A stretch of DNA of 64,000 bases, taken from Sphingobacterium oryzagri. GTDB lineage: Bacteria; Bacteroidota; Bacteroidia; Sphingobacteriales; Sphingobacteriaceae. Under the pieces are notes generated by a model that was not told where the DNA came from, searched no databases, and was given only the letters and a program-made list of their open reading frames with translations. Each line of letters begins with the position of its first letter. Within the stretch, counting starts at the first letter, position 1. The DNA is taken from NCBI RefSeq assembly GCF_028736175.1, contig NZ_CP117880.1, positions 2,914,001 through 2,978,000 of the forward strand. The letters are read 5' to 3'. The translations under genes and the position numbers were made by a program. This document shows positions 17,282-26,400 of the stretch, piece after piece.

Positions 17282-18346
17282 TTAATTCGAAGAGGGATAA
17301 TCAGTAGCTTTCCAAAATTGCCTCAGCCCGTCGGCCTCGGTCTTGGTTATTTGAACTACTGCACCATGCTTAGGTGAAACAAAGTTCGAGCTAACCATTA
17401 CCCCCTCATTAAATCTACCAAGATCTTTAAACGTTTTAAAATCGGTCGTTTCACTAAACCCGAAATTATGTGGACTTATACCGTAAATATCGTACATCAG
17501 AACCCACTTCTTTTCACCGATCCTTTTCCAGATATTTGGTGCTTCGCATGCCTGCTTCTCGGGGTCATACCACTTGTCGTCATATTGATAACCGCCATCG
17601 ACTTTTTCTGAGACAGCTTGTTTAATGCCGGGTACACCGTCATGTGAGACGTAGAACATTCTATATTTGTTACCAATTTTCGAAATATCGGCATCGATAT
17701 AGGACGTATTGTTTTTTGGATATTGGAACAATAATTTGGGCTCGGTTGCCAAGGCAGTCATATCAGTATTGAGATAAGCGTAATACATCTTATTTAAGCC
17801 ATTTTTAAACCGCAGTGTAAAGTACACTATCGTTTGTCTTTTCACGTCGTCATAAATAAGCTGTGGTGCCCATGCGCAACCAATATCTTCCCAGCCGGGA
17901 AATGATTTATCCACGCGAATAAGCACATGCGACCAATCGATCAGATCTTTCGATTTCATCAGGACCAGGTTTTTATTGTTACCCCATCCGAATTCCTTTC
18001 CGTCGCGTTCCCATTCTTCATGACGATATCCCTTTTCTTTGGCAAAAATGTGAAGATCGGTCATTGCCATATAAAAGTATCCGTCAGCTCCCCTCATGAT
18101 ATATGGATCTCGAATACCCTTTTGTTCGGCGATTGTATCACCAGAAATGACCGGAATACCATTATTCACATCCGTGAAGGTGTAGCCATCATCGCTGATC
18201 GCAAAATACAGACTATGGCTTTCATCCTTAAAATACACCATCAGATAGGCCGCCATATCTGTTTCGGATTTATCGAGTTTCTGCGAAAATGTATTTTCCT
18301 GAGAAATGGCAGCGAAGAGTATTAACATTAAACGTATATATCTCAT
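17282..18346 (-). CDS. secreted glycoside hydrolase family 43 enzyme
   Basis: The 354-residue protein has a signal peptide (to about residue 21) and a five-bladed beta-propeller of GH43. Catalytic candidates are Asp80 (KGIRDPYI, general base), Asp218 or Asp220 (YIDADI, pKa modulator) and Glu268 (CEAPNIW, general acid). GH43 members act on arabinan, arabinoxylan or galactan by inversion; the subfamily cannot be set by eye. It is the last gene of the operon, seven bases after the GH51 gene. With the GH51 and the other GH43 it most likely removes L-arabinofuranosyl units. Confidence 0.82.
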   Translation of the reverse strand: MRYIRLMLILFAAISQENTFSQKLDKSETDMAAYLMVYFKDESHSLYFAISDDGYTFTDVNNGIPVISGDTIAEQKGIRDPYIMRGADGYFYMAMTDLHIFAKEKGYRHEEWERDGKEFGWGNNKNLVLMKSKDLIDWSHVLIRVDKSFPGWEDIGCAWAPQLIYDDVKRQTIVYFTLRFKNGLNKMYYAYLNTDMTALATEPKLLFQYPKNNTSYIDADISKIGNKYRMFYVSHDGVPGIKQAVSEKVDGGYQYDDKWYDPEKQACEAPNIWKRIGEKKWVLMYDIYGISPHNFGFSETTDFKTFKDLGRFNEGVMVSSNFVSPKHGAVVQITKTEADGLRQFWKATDYPSSN

Positions 18347-18353
18347 AGAATAT

Positions 18354-20936
18354 TTATTTTTTTAAAGTGTTATCCCTGAATTTAATAACGGTGAAGCTGT
18401 AAGGTGCTAACTTTAAATAACCGCCCTGAAAAACAGGATTGGATGTTTCCAGCTTTTTGCTATCAGGCTTTCCACTTAAGGATTGTATCTCCAGAACTGC
18501 CTGGGTTGTTAGTAGGCTTGCTGAATCAACGTTCAAGTTTACGTCGGTAGGTAGCATATTGACCACCTTAATGATAATTTCTCCGGTCTTTTCATTACGA
18601 ACCACCGAGTGAGCAACTCTCTGTTTAACGTTGACATCCCTATTGGAAAGTTCAACGTCTGTAAAAATGTATTCAGTTCCGTTGTTGTTACCGAACAACT
18701 TTTGGATTTCATAACCTGCAGTTGGACTGACAGAGGTATTGTCAAAATATATCAGATCTGGATTCCACTGTGTAAAACCTTTTTTGGCAAGTAGTGGCGC
18801 ATAGGAAGTCATGGTGACCACGTCGGCATTACGTTCAATATTGCAGAGATGCATTGCTTCGGCCAAAGCAGTTTCAACCGTACTTACACCTCCAGGAATA
18901 TGTGCCGCGTATTCCCCCAGATAAACCTGCGGTTTCTCACGGTCATATTTATCATAAAACTCTTGATTGTTGATATACCAGCCCGGTGAAACATAATAGT
19001 GTTCATCTACCATAGGGATATCCAGTTGGCTCGCAAACTTCCATCCTTCGACATAATCGGTACCCTCGAAATGCGGTCCAGTTGTTCCAATGACCTTTAC
19101 CTCGGGGTATTTAGCCTTAACCGCTTCGTAGATCATCTTAAACCTCTCTTTAAAAACTTCTGTAATAAGATCTTCATTACCTACGCCAATATATTTTAGG
19201 TTAAACGGTTCAGGATGTCCATATTCAGCACGTTTTCCGCCCCATTTCGTCGATTTATCACCATTTGCAAACTCGATCAAATCGAGTACATCCTGGACAT
19301 AATCATCCATATGTTCCATTGGAATGCCACATTGCTGTCCAGCTAGGGCGTGGTGATGGTGCGCTGAATTTTGGCAGGGTACTCCTGCTGCTACGACCGG
19401 TACAGGTTCCGCATCTAGATCTTCGCAAAACTGAAAATATTCCAAGTAGCCCAGTCCATAAGACTGCTGGTATCCCCATAAATTTCTTTGCGGCTTGCGA
19501 GCTTGAAGCGGACCAATTGTATTCTTCCAGTGATACATGTTGTCCAACCCATCACCATGGGCGACACATCCACCGGGAAAACGGACGAATTTGGGCTTCA
19601 TCGCCGCTATCACCTCAGCAAGATCGCTCCGCATTCCGTTCTCTCGTCCCTTAAACGTTTTGGCAGGGAAAAGCGAAACCATATCAAGATCAACACGATC
19701 ATTATTACTCATTTCGATTATAAGCGCTGCGTCCGGCACTGAGACCGATGCTATAAGAACAACTTTGTGTTTTGCCCAATCTCCTGTGATGTTTTTAATA
19801 GTAGAGGAAGCAATTTTTTTACCATGCTTGTCAAGCAAAGAGATTGTTAAAACCTGCCTGCGCGAAGAAGCTCTCCTTGCAAAAATCGAAAAATTATAAG
19901 CCTCGCCTTTTTTAACAGCGATTCCTCCATATCCCTCGTTCATTATACCGCCATGCAAACCGTTGGTGACTACTGCATAGTGTGGATTATTTTGATGAAG
20001 TGGTCGCATGGAATCAATGTAAAGTTTTACTTCGTCATGACTAGCCTTCCATGAAGTTAGATTGTTCCACTCGCGTCGGTCAGCAGAAGAATATTCAAAG
20101 CCTCTATTTTGCACAAGTTCACCATAGATTCCACCATCTGCAGCGTAATTAATATCTTCAAAGAAGACTCCTAACAATAGATCGCTGATCTTTCGAGGAG
20201 CTTTTTCCATAAAGCGCAGCTTAGCTTCTATTGGCATAATATTGGCGAAGCGATTTGCATCGTCAATTATTCTTTCACTATTGCGTCGATGCTGCATATC
20301 TACCAGACGGACTTTATTAACCAACTTTTCAATAATTTCCCACGACACGCGGTGAACCGTTCCTTCTTCGCGTCTCCCGGCGATCCTTACCGAGCTCTTG
20401 GCAGGTTTAAATTCAGCTATCTCCTTAGCGCTCGTGAAACTTTTAAAGTCCAATGTTGTCACGCTAAAATATTTCTCGCCACTTTTGTCTGAACGCCAAC
20501 GAACAGCATATCCACCCGCACCGTTCGGTATTATATCGGTGTCCAAGCAGTTGCCATCTTCGAGTACGTATGGGTAAGCCTGGCTTTCCCAATGTATTAA
20601 ATCGTAAGATCGTGCTACAGCAAATGCACCATCCTTTTCGTTCAATGTCCAAGAGCAATACCAGCTTCGGTCTTTTGCCTGAAAAAGATAGGGTGCTATC
20701 ATCTTTTTTTGCGCCCCAAAATTTCCGTAATCCGAGCGTAAGAAGCTATGCTCCTCTCCTACTGCGTTCCAGTTATTCTTGTCCACACTCCAAGCGAAGT
20801 GTAATCCATTATGATTATCATTTTTTCCTGTACTATAGGCAAATATATATGCAGAATCGGGTTCGTTGGCCTTGATCTGCTGCTGACTTATCAGTGTAGT
20901 AAAAAGCAGCAGCAATACGTTTATAAATTTGTTCAT
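18354..20936 (-). CDS. GH51 alpha-L-arabinofuranosidase with an N-terminal GH43-like segment
   Basis: The 860-residue protein has a signal peptide (cleavage near residue 23). Residues about 28-200 resemble the first blades of a GH43-type propeller (FAWSVDKNNW, YDLIHWES). From about 235 a full GH51 enzyme follows: a carbohydrate-binding-like section starting LLGVFFEDINYAADGG, then the (beta/alpha)8 barrel with acid/base Glu588 (GVGNEDL) and nucleophile Glu675 (YLGEYAAH), and a C-terminal beta domain. Both catalytic residues are present. It releases terminal L-arabinofuranose with retention, probably in the periplasm. It lies between two GH43 genes in the PUL operon. The propeller-like part is too short to be an active GH43 and may be a binding module. 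Confidence 0.88.
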   Translation of the reverse strand: MNKFINVLLLLFTTLISQQQIKANEPDSAYIFAYSTGKNDNHNGLHFAWSVDKNNWNAVGEEHSFLRSDYGNFGAQKKMIAPYLFQAKDRSWYCSWTLNEKDGAFAVARSYDLIHWESQAYPYVLEDGNCLDTDIIPNGAGGYAVRWRSDKSGEKYFSVTTLDFKSFTSAKEIAEFKPAKSSVRIAGRREEGTVHRVSWEIIEKLVNKVRLVDMQHRRNSERIIDDANRFANIMPIEAKLRFMEKAPRKISDLLLGVFFEDINYAADGGIYGELVQNRGFEYSSADRREWNNLTSWKASHDEVKLYIDSMRPLHQNNPHYAVVTNGLHGGIMNEGYGGIAVKKGEAYNFSIFARRASSRRQVLTISLLDKHGKKIASSTIKNITGDWAKHKVVLIASVSVPDAALIIEMSNNDRVDLDMVSLFPAKTFKGRENGMRSDLAEVIAAMKPKFVRFPGGCVAHGDGLDNMYHWKNTIGPLQARKPQRNLWGYQQSYGLGYLEYFQFCEDLDAEPVPVVAAGVPCQNSAHHHHALAGQQCGIPMEHMDDYVQDVLDLIEFANGDKSTKWGGKRAEYGHPEPFNLKYIGVGNEDLITEVFKERFKMIYEAVKAKYPEVKVIGTTGPHFEGTDYVEGWKFASQLDIPMVDEHYYVSPGWYINNQEFYDKYDREKPQVYLGEYAAHIPGGVSTVETALAEAMHLCNIERNADVVTMTSYAPLLAKKGFTQWNPDLIYFDNTSVSPTAGYEIQKLFGNNNGTEYIFTDVELSNRDVNVKQRVAHSVVRNEKTGEIIIKVVNMLPTDVNLNVDSASLLTTQAVLEIQSLSGKPDSKKLETSNPVFQGGYLKLAPYSFTVIKFRDNTLKK

Positions 20937-20978
20937 ATTTATATTTTTTTCTTATTGTTTGTTTCAGGTTCGCACGGA

Positions 20979-22010
20979 TTAGTTCCTTCTTCCGAATTCG
21001 AGATCTGAATAATCCTGTCCAAAATCCGGTAGACCTTCGGATGTCCACATAATTTTTCGCATTCGTGTATGTCGGTTAGGATCAGTAAGTGCATCCCCTT
21101 GAAGCTCGCGATAATCCCGCGCATGGTAGACCATATAGTCCTCACCGCTAGGTGTTCTAAAAAAACTGTTGTGACCCGGGCCAAACCGCTCAAGTTTTTC
21201 GTTTGTATAGAATACAGGCTGCGCAGACTTTCTCCACGATTTAGCTTCAAGTAAGTTACTATGGGTATCTGCTTGCAGAAGGCCGATACAATAAGATGCG
21301 TCTGTCGCACTTGCTGAATAGGCTATAAAAACTTTTCCATTTCTAATAAGGACAGCAGGCCCCTCATTGACTTTAAAACCGTTTGTCTCCCAGTGAAATG
21401 TTGGTTTACTGATAAGTACTTGCGGCGACTTTAACTGCGTAGGACTTTGCATTTCTGCAATATATAAACCTGTCGCATGTTCTGTCTGCGTGTACTTATC
21501 TGCCCAAATCATAAAGCGTTTACCGTTGTGCTGAAATAACGTTGCATCTAATGAAAAACTTGCTCCCTCGGAGATCAACTCACCTTCTTCGACCCAATCC
21601 CCCTGGGTAGGATCTTCCGAAGTATTACTAAGCACATACTTCCTGATCTTAAACGGTTCATCAGCGTTTCCTGCTGCAAAGTAGATATACCATTTGCCTT
21701 CAATCTGATAAAGCTCTGGCGCCCAAATATTACTTCCCATTATCCCATCCCTATGCTTTCGCCAAATCACTTTCGGGGAAGCGGCCGGCAGATCATCAAT
21801 GCTTTGCGCTTTACGAACTTCAAGACGATCAAATTCTGGAACAGTAGCGATGAAGTAATAGTTACCCAGTCGATCCATAGCGATAAAAGGGTCAGCTCTC
21901 TGCGGAATGAGGAAATCCGCTATATTTACTTTTCCGCTATTTTGTGCATACATCTTATCACTAAGAAAGATACTGACTAACAGCAGAAAATAGTTGCTCA
22001 ATACTCTCAT
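20979..22010 (-). CDS. secreted GH43 enzyme, probable exo-acting alpha-L-arabinofuranosidase
   Basis: The 343-residue protein has a signal peptide (MYAQ, about residue 23) and a single GH43 propeller. All three catalytic residues are visible: Asp40 (RADPFI), Asp155 (SLDATLF) and Glu216 (NEGPAV). WAPEL at 97-101 and the HDG pattern are typical of arabinofuranosidase-type GH43, for example exo-1,5-arabinofuranosidases. It has no extra binding module and matches the normal single-domain length. It is 40 bases downstream of the GH31 gene and 42 bases upstream of the GH51 gene in the same operon. Confidence 0.82.
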   Translation of the reverse strand: MRVLSNYFLLLVSIFLSDKMYAQNSGKVNIADFLIPQRADPFIAMDRLGNYYFIATVPEFDRLEVRKAQSIDDLPAASPKVIWRKHRDGIMGSNIWAPELYQIEGKWYIYFAAGNADEPFKIRKYVLSNTSEDPTQGDWVEEGELISEGASFSLDATLFQHNGKRFMIWADKYTQTEHATGLYIAEMQSPTQLKSPQVLISKPTFHWETNGFKVNEGPAVLIRNGKVFIAYSASATDASYCIGLLQADTHSNLLEAKSWRKSAQPVFYTNEKLERFGPGHNSFFRTPSGEDYMVYHARDYRELQGDALTDPNRHTRMRKIMWTSEGLPDFGQDYSDLEFGRRN

Positions 22011-22050
22011 ATCTAATTTTAAAATTTGTTGTAATTAGTCACCGAAGCTA

Positions 22051-23631
22051 TTAATATGAAAAAGAAAAACTTTGCCCTTTTTTTTCAATCCTTTTCGTTT
22101 GGCCATTAATATCTTTGATAAGAAATATGCACTCTTCGTTAATGTGTGCATTTACGGAAATACTTCTTTGATCGGCGTTGACTATAACCTCAATGTCATC
22201 GTAGCTTATACCTTCACCTGTCGGCTTGTGATAAGTAAGCCTCGACGTGGCATTAGGGTATATCAGAAACGTCTGTTTTCCTTTAAAAGATGTATCACCT
22301 AAACCCGTTACATCCGATTGGATATGCATTGGAATTATGGCACCGGATTTAATAAAAATGGGATATTGCATATCATTATATTGAAGTTCAATTTCTTGTC
22401 CGGCCGCGTAAGTTTTACCTGTCCAGTAATCTATCCACTCACCTTCTGATGGCATTTTTATAGTCGTCTTATCTTCATCGGATATCAGTGCCTTTACAAA
22501 AATACTTTCGCCTAATTTATGAGAATGATCTTGATGGGAGGAACTAATTAGCATGGACTTACCACTATTATGCGCATCCACTCCGACAGAGAACAGATAA
22601 GGGCTTAACTCCGTATGTAACGTTGCATAAAAGCGATATATGTCCGTAACATCGTCTCCGAAATACCAGGGAAGATGGGTTGAAAATGGGCCGTTACTTC
22701 CTCCGTTAATCATTACTGGACAAAGGCTCCCGAATTGCGCATAGCGAATAAATTGTTTTCTGGTAGATTTCTCATTAAAAAATCCTCCGATTTCACATGC
22801 TAGGGCGCCATATCCCTTTTGGGCAGATGTGTAGATGTTATCAATCTGTAGCTTCAATCCTTCCCAGTTACCCGAGAAATCTCCGGACCAGCTTACTGTC
22901 AAGTCTTTCGCTGCTGCCGCGTAGCCGCCTTGGTGCGAATATCCGCGTCCCAATATCATCGAGTTTGGATTTCTTTTTAGACTGTGCTCTACGATCGCAC
23001 GATAATAATAAGGTCTGAAATCTTCGTTACTCATAGTCCCTTTCGAGGTCTCGACATTATCGCCAAAGTAAATCTCTCCCTGATCGACCTTCCAACCGTA
23101 CACTCCTAACTTGAGAAGCTCATCTAACTTGCTATTCCACCATTTGGTCGCTTGAGGATTTGTAAAGTCGATGTGAACGCCTTTTCCTTTCCACCATTTC
23201 GATTCTTTACCTCTATTTACAGCATATCCTTTGCTCTTGACAAACTCAAGATCCGGACTTCGCTGGTTTTTTGTATCGACACTTTCGCTGTTTACGCAGC
23301 CTGTTAGCCACATCACTGTACGTACCCCTCTTTTGCGTAATAATCTGATTAGATTTTTAGGATTAGGATACTTGGATTTATCCCAAACAAAATCGTTGTA
23401 ACTTAGCGACCATGGACTGTCAATTATAATTGCGCCGACAGGTATTTGATTTTGTTGATACTCGTTCACCAGTCTCATGACACCGATTTCATTGTTAAGA
23501 CTATCTTCCCATACCCACGGTTCATAAACCCAAAGAGGTGAAATCGGCGGCCTTTCATCGCTTTGGGCATAAATCTTAATGGAATGTGCAGTGCATAGCA
23601 AACTGATAAAGGCAATCAATATGTTTTTCAT
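22051..23631 (-). CDS. secreted GH31 glycoside hydrolase without the usual N-terminal domain
   Basis: The 526-residue protein has a signal peptide (IYAQ) and enters the catalytic barrel almost at once. The likely nucleophile is Asp183 in WKVDQGE and the acid/base Asp251 in SWSGDF, the two standard GH31 aspartates. GH31 enzymes act on alpha-glucosides, alpha-xylosides or alpha-galactosides, with some rarer activities. Typical members have 650-900 residues with a beta-sandwich before the barrel, which is missing here, while a C-terminal beta domain is present. The N-terminal deletion may change substrate access. In this context the target could be an unusual side-chain sugar of an arabinose-rich glycan; this is inference. 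Confidence 0.78.
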   Translation of the reverse strand: MKNILIAFISLLCTAHSIKIYAQSDERPPISPLWVYEPWVWEDSLNNEIGVMRLVNEYQQNQIPVGAIIIDSPWSLSYNDFVWDKSKYPNPKNLIRLLRKRGVRTVMWLTGCVNSESVDTKNQRSPDLEFVKSKGYAVNRGKESKWWKGKGVHIDFTNPQATKWWNSKLDELLKLGVYGWKVDQGEIYFGDNVETSKGTMSNEDFRPYYYRAIVEHSLKRNPNSMILGRGYSHQGGYAAAAKDLTVSWSGDFSGNWEGLKLQIDNIYTSAQKGYGALACEIGGFFNEKSTRKQFIRYAQFGSLCPVMINGGSNGPFSTHLPWYFGDDVTDIYRFYATLHTELSPYLFSVGVDAHNSGKSMLISSSHQDHSHKLGESIFVKALISDEDKTTIKMPSEGEWIDYWTGKTYAAGQEIELQYNDMQYPIFIKSGAIIPMHIQSDVTGLGDTSFKGKQTFLIYPNATSRLTYHKPTGEGISYDDIEVIVNADQRSISVNAHINEECIFLIKDINGQTKRIEKKGQSFSFSY

Positions 23632-23685
23632 AGTATAAATAATTAATGCAGTATTAATATAAATTCGAATAAAATTTAGTTACGC

Positions 23686-24687
23686 TTAAACGTGAGAAGA
23701 AGTGTTAAATCCCAACTGTGTACGATCCTTTCTGTTTATCACCTGTAAAGCCGCCATTACGATATTTTCTGAAGTTAATCCATACTTTTTCATTAACTCT
23801 TCGGGGGTTCCAGACTCGCCGAAAGAATCATTTACCGCAACATATTCCTGAGGCATTGGGAGCTTTTTAACCAACAGCTGAGCGACGCTATCTCCTAATC
23901 CACCTATTCTGTTATGCTCTTCAGCAGTGACTACGCAGCCTGTTTTCCGAAGCGAACGCAAAATAGCATCTTCGTCTAGCGGTTTGATCGTATGTATATT
24001 GATCACTTCGGCGCTAATCCCTTCCTTTTCAAGTTCTTCAGCAGCTACCAATGCTTCCCAAACCATGTGTCCTGTCGCTACAATCGTCACATCTTCTCCC
24101 TCTGTAAGCATCACAGCTTTACCGATTAAAAAATCCTGATCGGCATCGGTGAATACAGGAACAAGTGGTCTTCCGAATCGAAGATAGACTGGTCCGTGGT
24201 ATTTGCTTACTGCAATGGTAGCTGCCTTAGTTTGATTGTAGTCGCAAGGGTTTATCACTACCATTCCGGGAAGCATTTTCATAAGACCGATATCTTCAAG
24301 AATTTGATGTGTTGCTCCGTCTTCTCCAAGCGTAAGACCTGCATGCGAAGCGGCTATTTTCACGTTCTTCTCCGAGTAGGCGATTGACTGCCTAATTTGA
24401 TCATAAACTCGACCGGTCGCAAAGTTGGCAAAGGTTCCGGTAAATGGAATTTTACCACCAATGGTGAGTCCTGCAGCGATCCCCATCATATTAGCTTCAG
24501 CGATACCGATCTGAAAAAATCGCTCAGGATATTCCTTGATAAAATCATTCATTTTAAGTGAGCCGACAAGGTCTGCACATAGGGCGACAACATTCCGACT
24601 TTCTCTTGCTGCTTGAAGGAGTCCGGCTCCAAAACCGGACCTTGTATCTTTTTTTTCTGTGTAGGTATATTTTTGCATTTTTGTCAT
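23686..24687 (-). CDS. transketolase, C-terminal (pyrimidine-binding) subunit
   Basis: The 333-residue protein covers the pyrimidine-binding and C-terminal domains of transketolase. Landmarks are GIAEANMMGIAAGL, FANFATGRVYDQIRQSIAYS, the HAGLTLGEDGATHQ segment that binds substrate and cofactor, and the C-terminal TAEEHNRIGGLGD. The N-terminal thiamine-diphosphate part is encoded by the preceding gene 31 bases upstream; the two assemble into one enzyme. The reaction moves two-carbon units between xylulose-5-phosphate and aldose phosphates. Its presence inside the PUL operon ties pentose metabolism to glycan uptake. Confidence 0.9.
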   Translation of the reverse strand: MTKMQKYTYTEKKDTRSGFGAGLLQAARESRNVVALCADLVGSLKMNDFIKEYPERFFQIGIAEANMMGIAAGLTIGGKIPFTGTFANFATGRVYDQIRQSIAYSEKNVKIAASHAGLTLGEDGATHQILEDIGLMKMLPGMVVINPCDYNQTKAATIAVSKYHGPVYLRFGRPLVPVFTDADQDFLIGKAVMLTEGEDVTIVATGHMVWEALVAAEELEKEGISAEVINIHTIKPLDEDAILRSLRKTGCVVTAEEHNRIGGLGDSVAQLLVKKLPMPQEYVAVNDSFGESGTPEELMKKYGLTSENIVMAALQVINRKDRTQLGFNTSSHV

Positions 24688-24718
24688 TGACTAGATTATA
24701 ATTTTCTATTATTGAATA

Positions 24719-25570
24719 TTAGTAGTCACCAATAGTCTCTTTATTCTGCGATAGCGCTGAGCGTAGCTGCAGGTCATCTGGCGCTTTTCCATGCCAATGG
24801 TGGGAGCCCATCATAAAATCAACACCATTTCCCATTTGCGTAGTGAATAGTATGATAACCGCCTTACCACAGTCAGAATTTTCAATAGCTTGGTTGAATC
24901 CAGCTAATACCGCTTCGATGTCGTTACCTTTGTCAACGGTAATCACTATCCATCCAAAAGCCTCCCATTTAGCTTTAAGATCGCCAAGTCCCAAGACTTC
25001 ATTCGTTTCTCCATCAATCTGGGCACCATTATAATCTACCATGGCAATTAAGTTATCAACGCTGTTATGTGGAGCATAAAGTGCTGCTTCCCATATTTGA
25101 CCTTCTTGCAGTTCGCCGTCTCCCATCAGGACAAAAACCTTACTGCTATCCTCATTTAGCTTTTTTGCAAGGGCAGCTCCAATTGCCACGGATAAACCTT
25201 GACCTAATGATCCAGATGCAATTCGCACACCTGGCAGACCGTCGTGCGTTGCAGGATGCCCCTGCAGTCGTGAATCAATTGAACGAAATGTCGATAGTTC
25301 GGCGATAGGGAAATAACCCGATCTGGCCAGCACGCTGTACCATACGGCAGAAAGATGACCGTTAGAAAGAAAGAATATGTCTTCCGAAAATCCATTCATG
25401 GAGAATTGGGGATTTCTCTTCATCACATTAAAGTACAGGCACACCAATATTTCGGCACAGCCTATGGCTCCACCAGGATGGCCTGATTGACAAGCGTGCA
25501 CCATCCTTACCACATCTCTTCGAACTTGCACGATCATCTCTTGAAGCTCATTTTTTGTTAGTTTATCCAT
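24719..25570 (-). CDS. transketolase, N-terminal (thiamine-diphosphate-binding) subunit
   Basis: From ATG 25570 the protein has 283 residues, the usual length of split transketolase N-subunits. It shows SGHPGGAIG, SNGHLSAVWYS, GSLGQGLSVAIG and the thiamine-diphosphate motif GDGELQEGQIWEA...DYNG. A longer start at 25636 is open, but the added 22 residues are not part of the family. It follows the DUF4998-type lipoprotein gene closely and precedes the C-subunit gene. It is cytoplasmic, unlike all other products of this operon except its partner. Confidence 0.9.
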   Translation of the reverse strand: MDKLTKNELQEMIVQVRRDVVRMVHACQSGHPGGAIGCAEILVCLYFNVMKRNPQFSMNGFSEDIFFLSNGHLSAVWYSVLARSGYFPIAELSTFRSIDSRLQGHPATHDGLPGVRIASGSLGQGLSVAIGAALAKKLNEDSSKVFVLMGDGELQEGQIWEAALYAPHNSVDNLIAMVDYNGAQIDGETNEVLGLGDLKAKWEAFGWIVITVDKGNDIEAVLAGFNQAIENSDCGKAVIILFTTQMGNGVDFMMGSHHWHGKAPDDLQLRSALSQNKETIGDY

Positions 25571-25642
25571 ATATCTATCAATATTTATAAAAATCTCGGC
25601 AACCGGAGTTGGCTCCCTGTCGCTCAACATAATCAACTGCTA

Positions 25643-26395
25643 TTAAAATTTTGGTATATTCAAGGTTACCGATTCCGTGTAAAAAGTATCGATTGCATGA
25701 CGGTTGGGTCTAAAAATGGTTCGATACTTCATTGTTGACGCGTCCTTGGTAAACTTGGGAACAACCACACGTTCCGCATCAATTGAAAAATCTTTGAGTA
25801 GTACTCGTTTTCCTTCCTGGTCGAGGTAATCAAACTCGATGCCCTCAGCGCCTAATGACTTGTCAAAGGCGAACCAATTGATCTGCAGATCGGCATTAGG
25901 TGCTAATCTCGTTACATTGTTTACCACCTTGTTGGCTATAGCCTGTTGATAACGTTGCCCGTAGGATCTGCCCGTTATATAGACAGGAACTGATTGCCGA
26001 CCATCGGCATCGAAAGTTGTCAAAGTGAAACTATGAACGCCCTCGGGAACCGAGGTAAACAAATCTAGAACGGGTCTTCCTGTCGAGTCTTTTTCGATCC
26101 ATTCTTTACGTAAAGTCTCCATATTGACATCGTAATCCTTCCTACTTAAACCCTTGTTCCAGGAAATGGCGACTTTAACAACTTTTGGATCGGCCGGTAC
26201 ACGTGCCCTAAATTTCACTCGATCCCTTCCCGAATAAATCTTCACCGAATCCAATTTTCCGGTATAGCTGATCTGTCCATCTTCTATATATTTCTTAAAA
26301 TCATCCCATTTCGTTTGGTCGCTACATCCACAAAGCAAAACGACAAGCAGCGTAGTCATATATACAAGAATTTTCGACGTATTTTTATTTTTCAT
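25643..26395 (-). CDS. DUF4998-type surface lipoprotein of the PUL
   Basis: The 250-residue protein has a lipoprotein signal (LLCGC, Cys at about residue 24). The mature part starts with YTGKLDSVKIYSGRDRVKFRARVPADP, the characteristic opening of DUF4998, a beta-rich family found behind SusD genes. It probably sits on the outer membrane and aids glycan binding. It is five bases downstream of the DUF5000-type lipoprotein gene. Confidence 0.72.
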   Translation of the reverse strand: MKNKNTSKILVYMTTLLVVLLCGCSDQTKWDDFKKYIEDGQISYTGKLDSVKIYSGRDRVKFRARVPADPKVVKVAISWNKGLSRKDYDVNMETLRKEWIEKDSTGRPVLDLFTSVPEGVHSFTLTTFDADGRQSVPVYITGRSYGQRYQQAIANKVVNNVTRLAPNADLQINWFAFDKSLGAEGIEFDYLDQEGKRVLLKDFSIDAERVVVPKFTKDASTMKYRTIFRPNRHAIDTFYTESVTLNIPKF

Positions 26396-26400
26396 AACTG

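Noticed and set aside
18354..20936. Fully active second GH43 enzyme fused to GH51
   Set aside because: The N-terminal segment covers only about 170 residues and lacks a complete set of GH43 catalytic residues.
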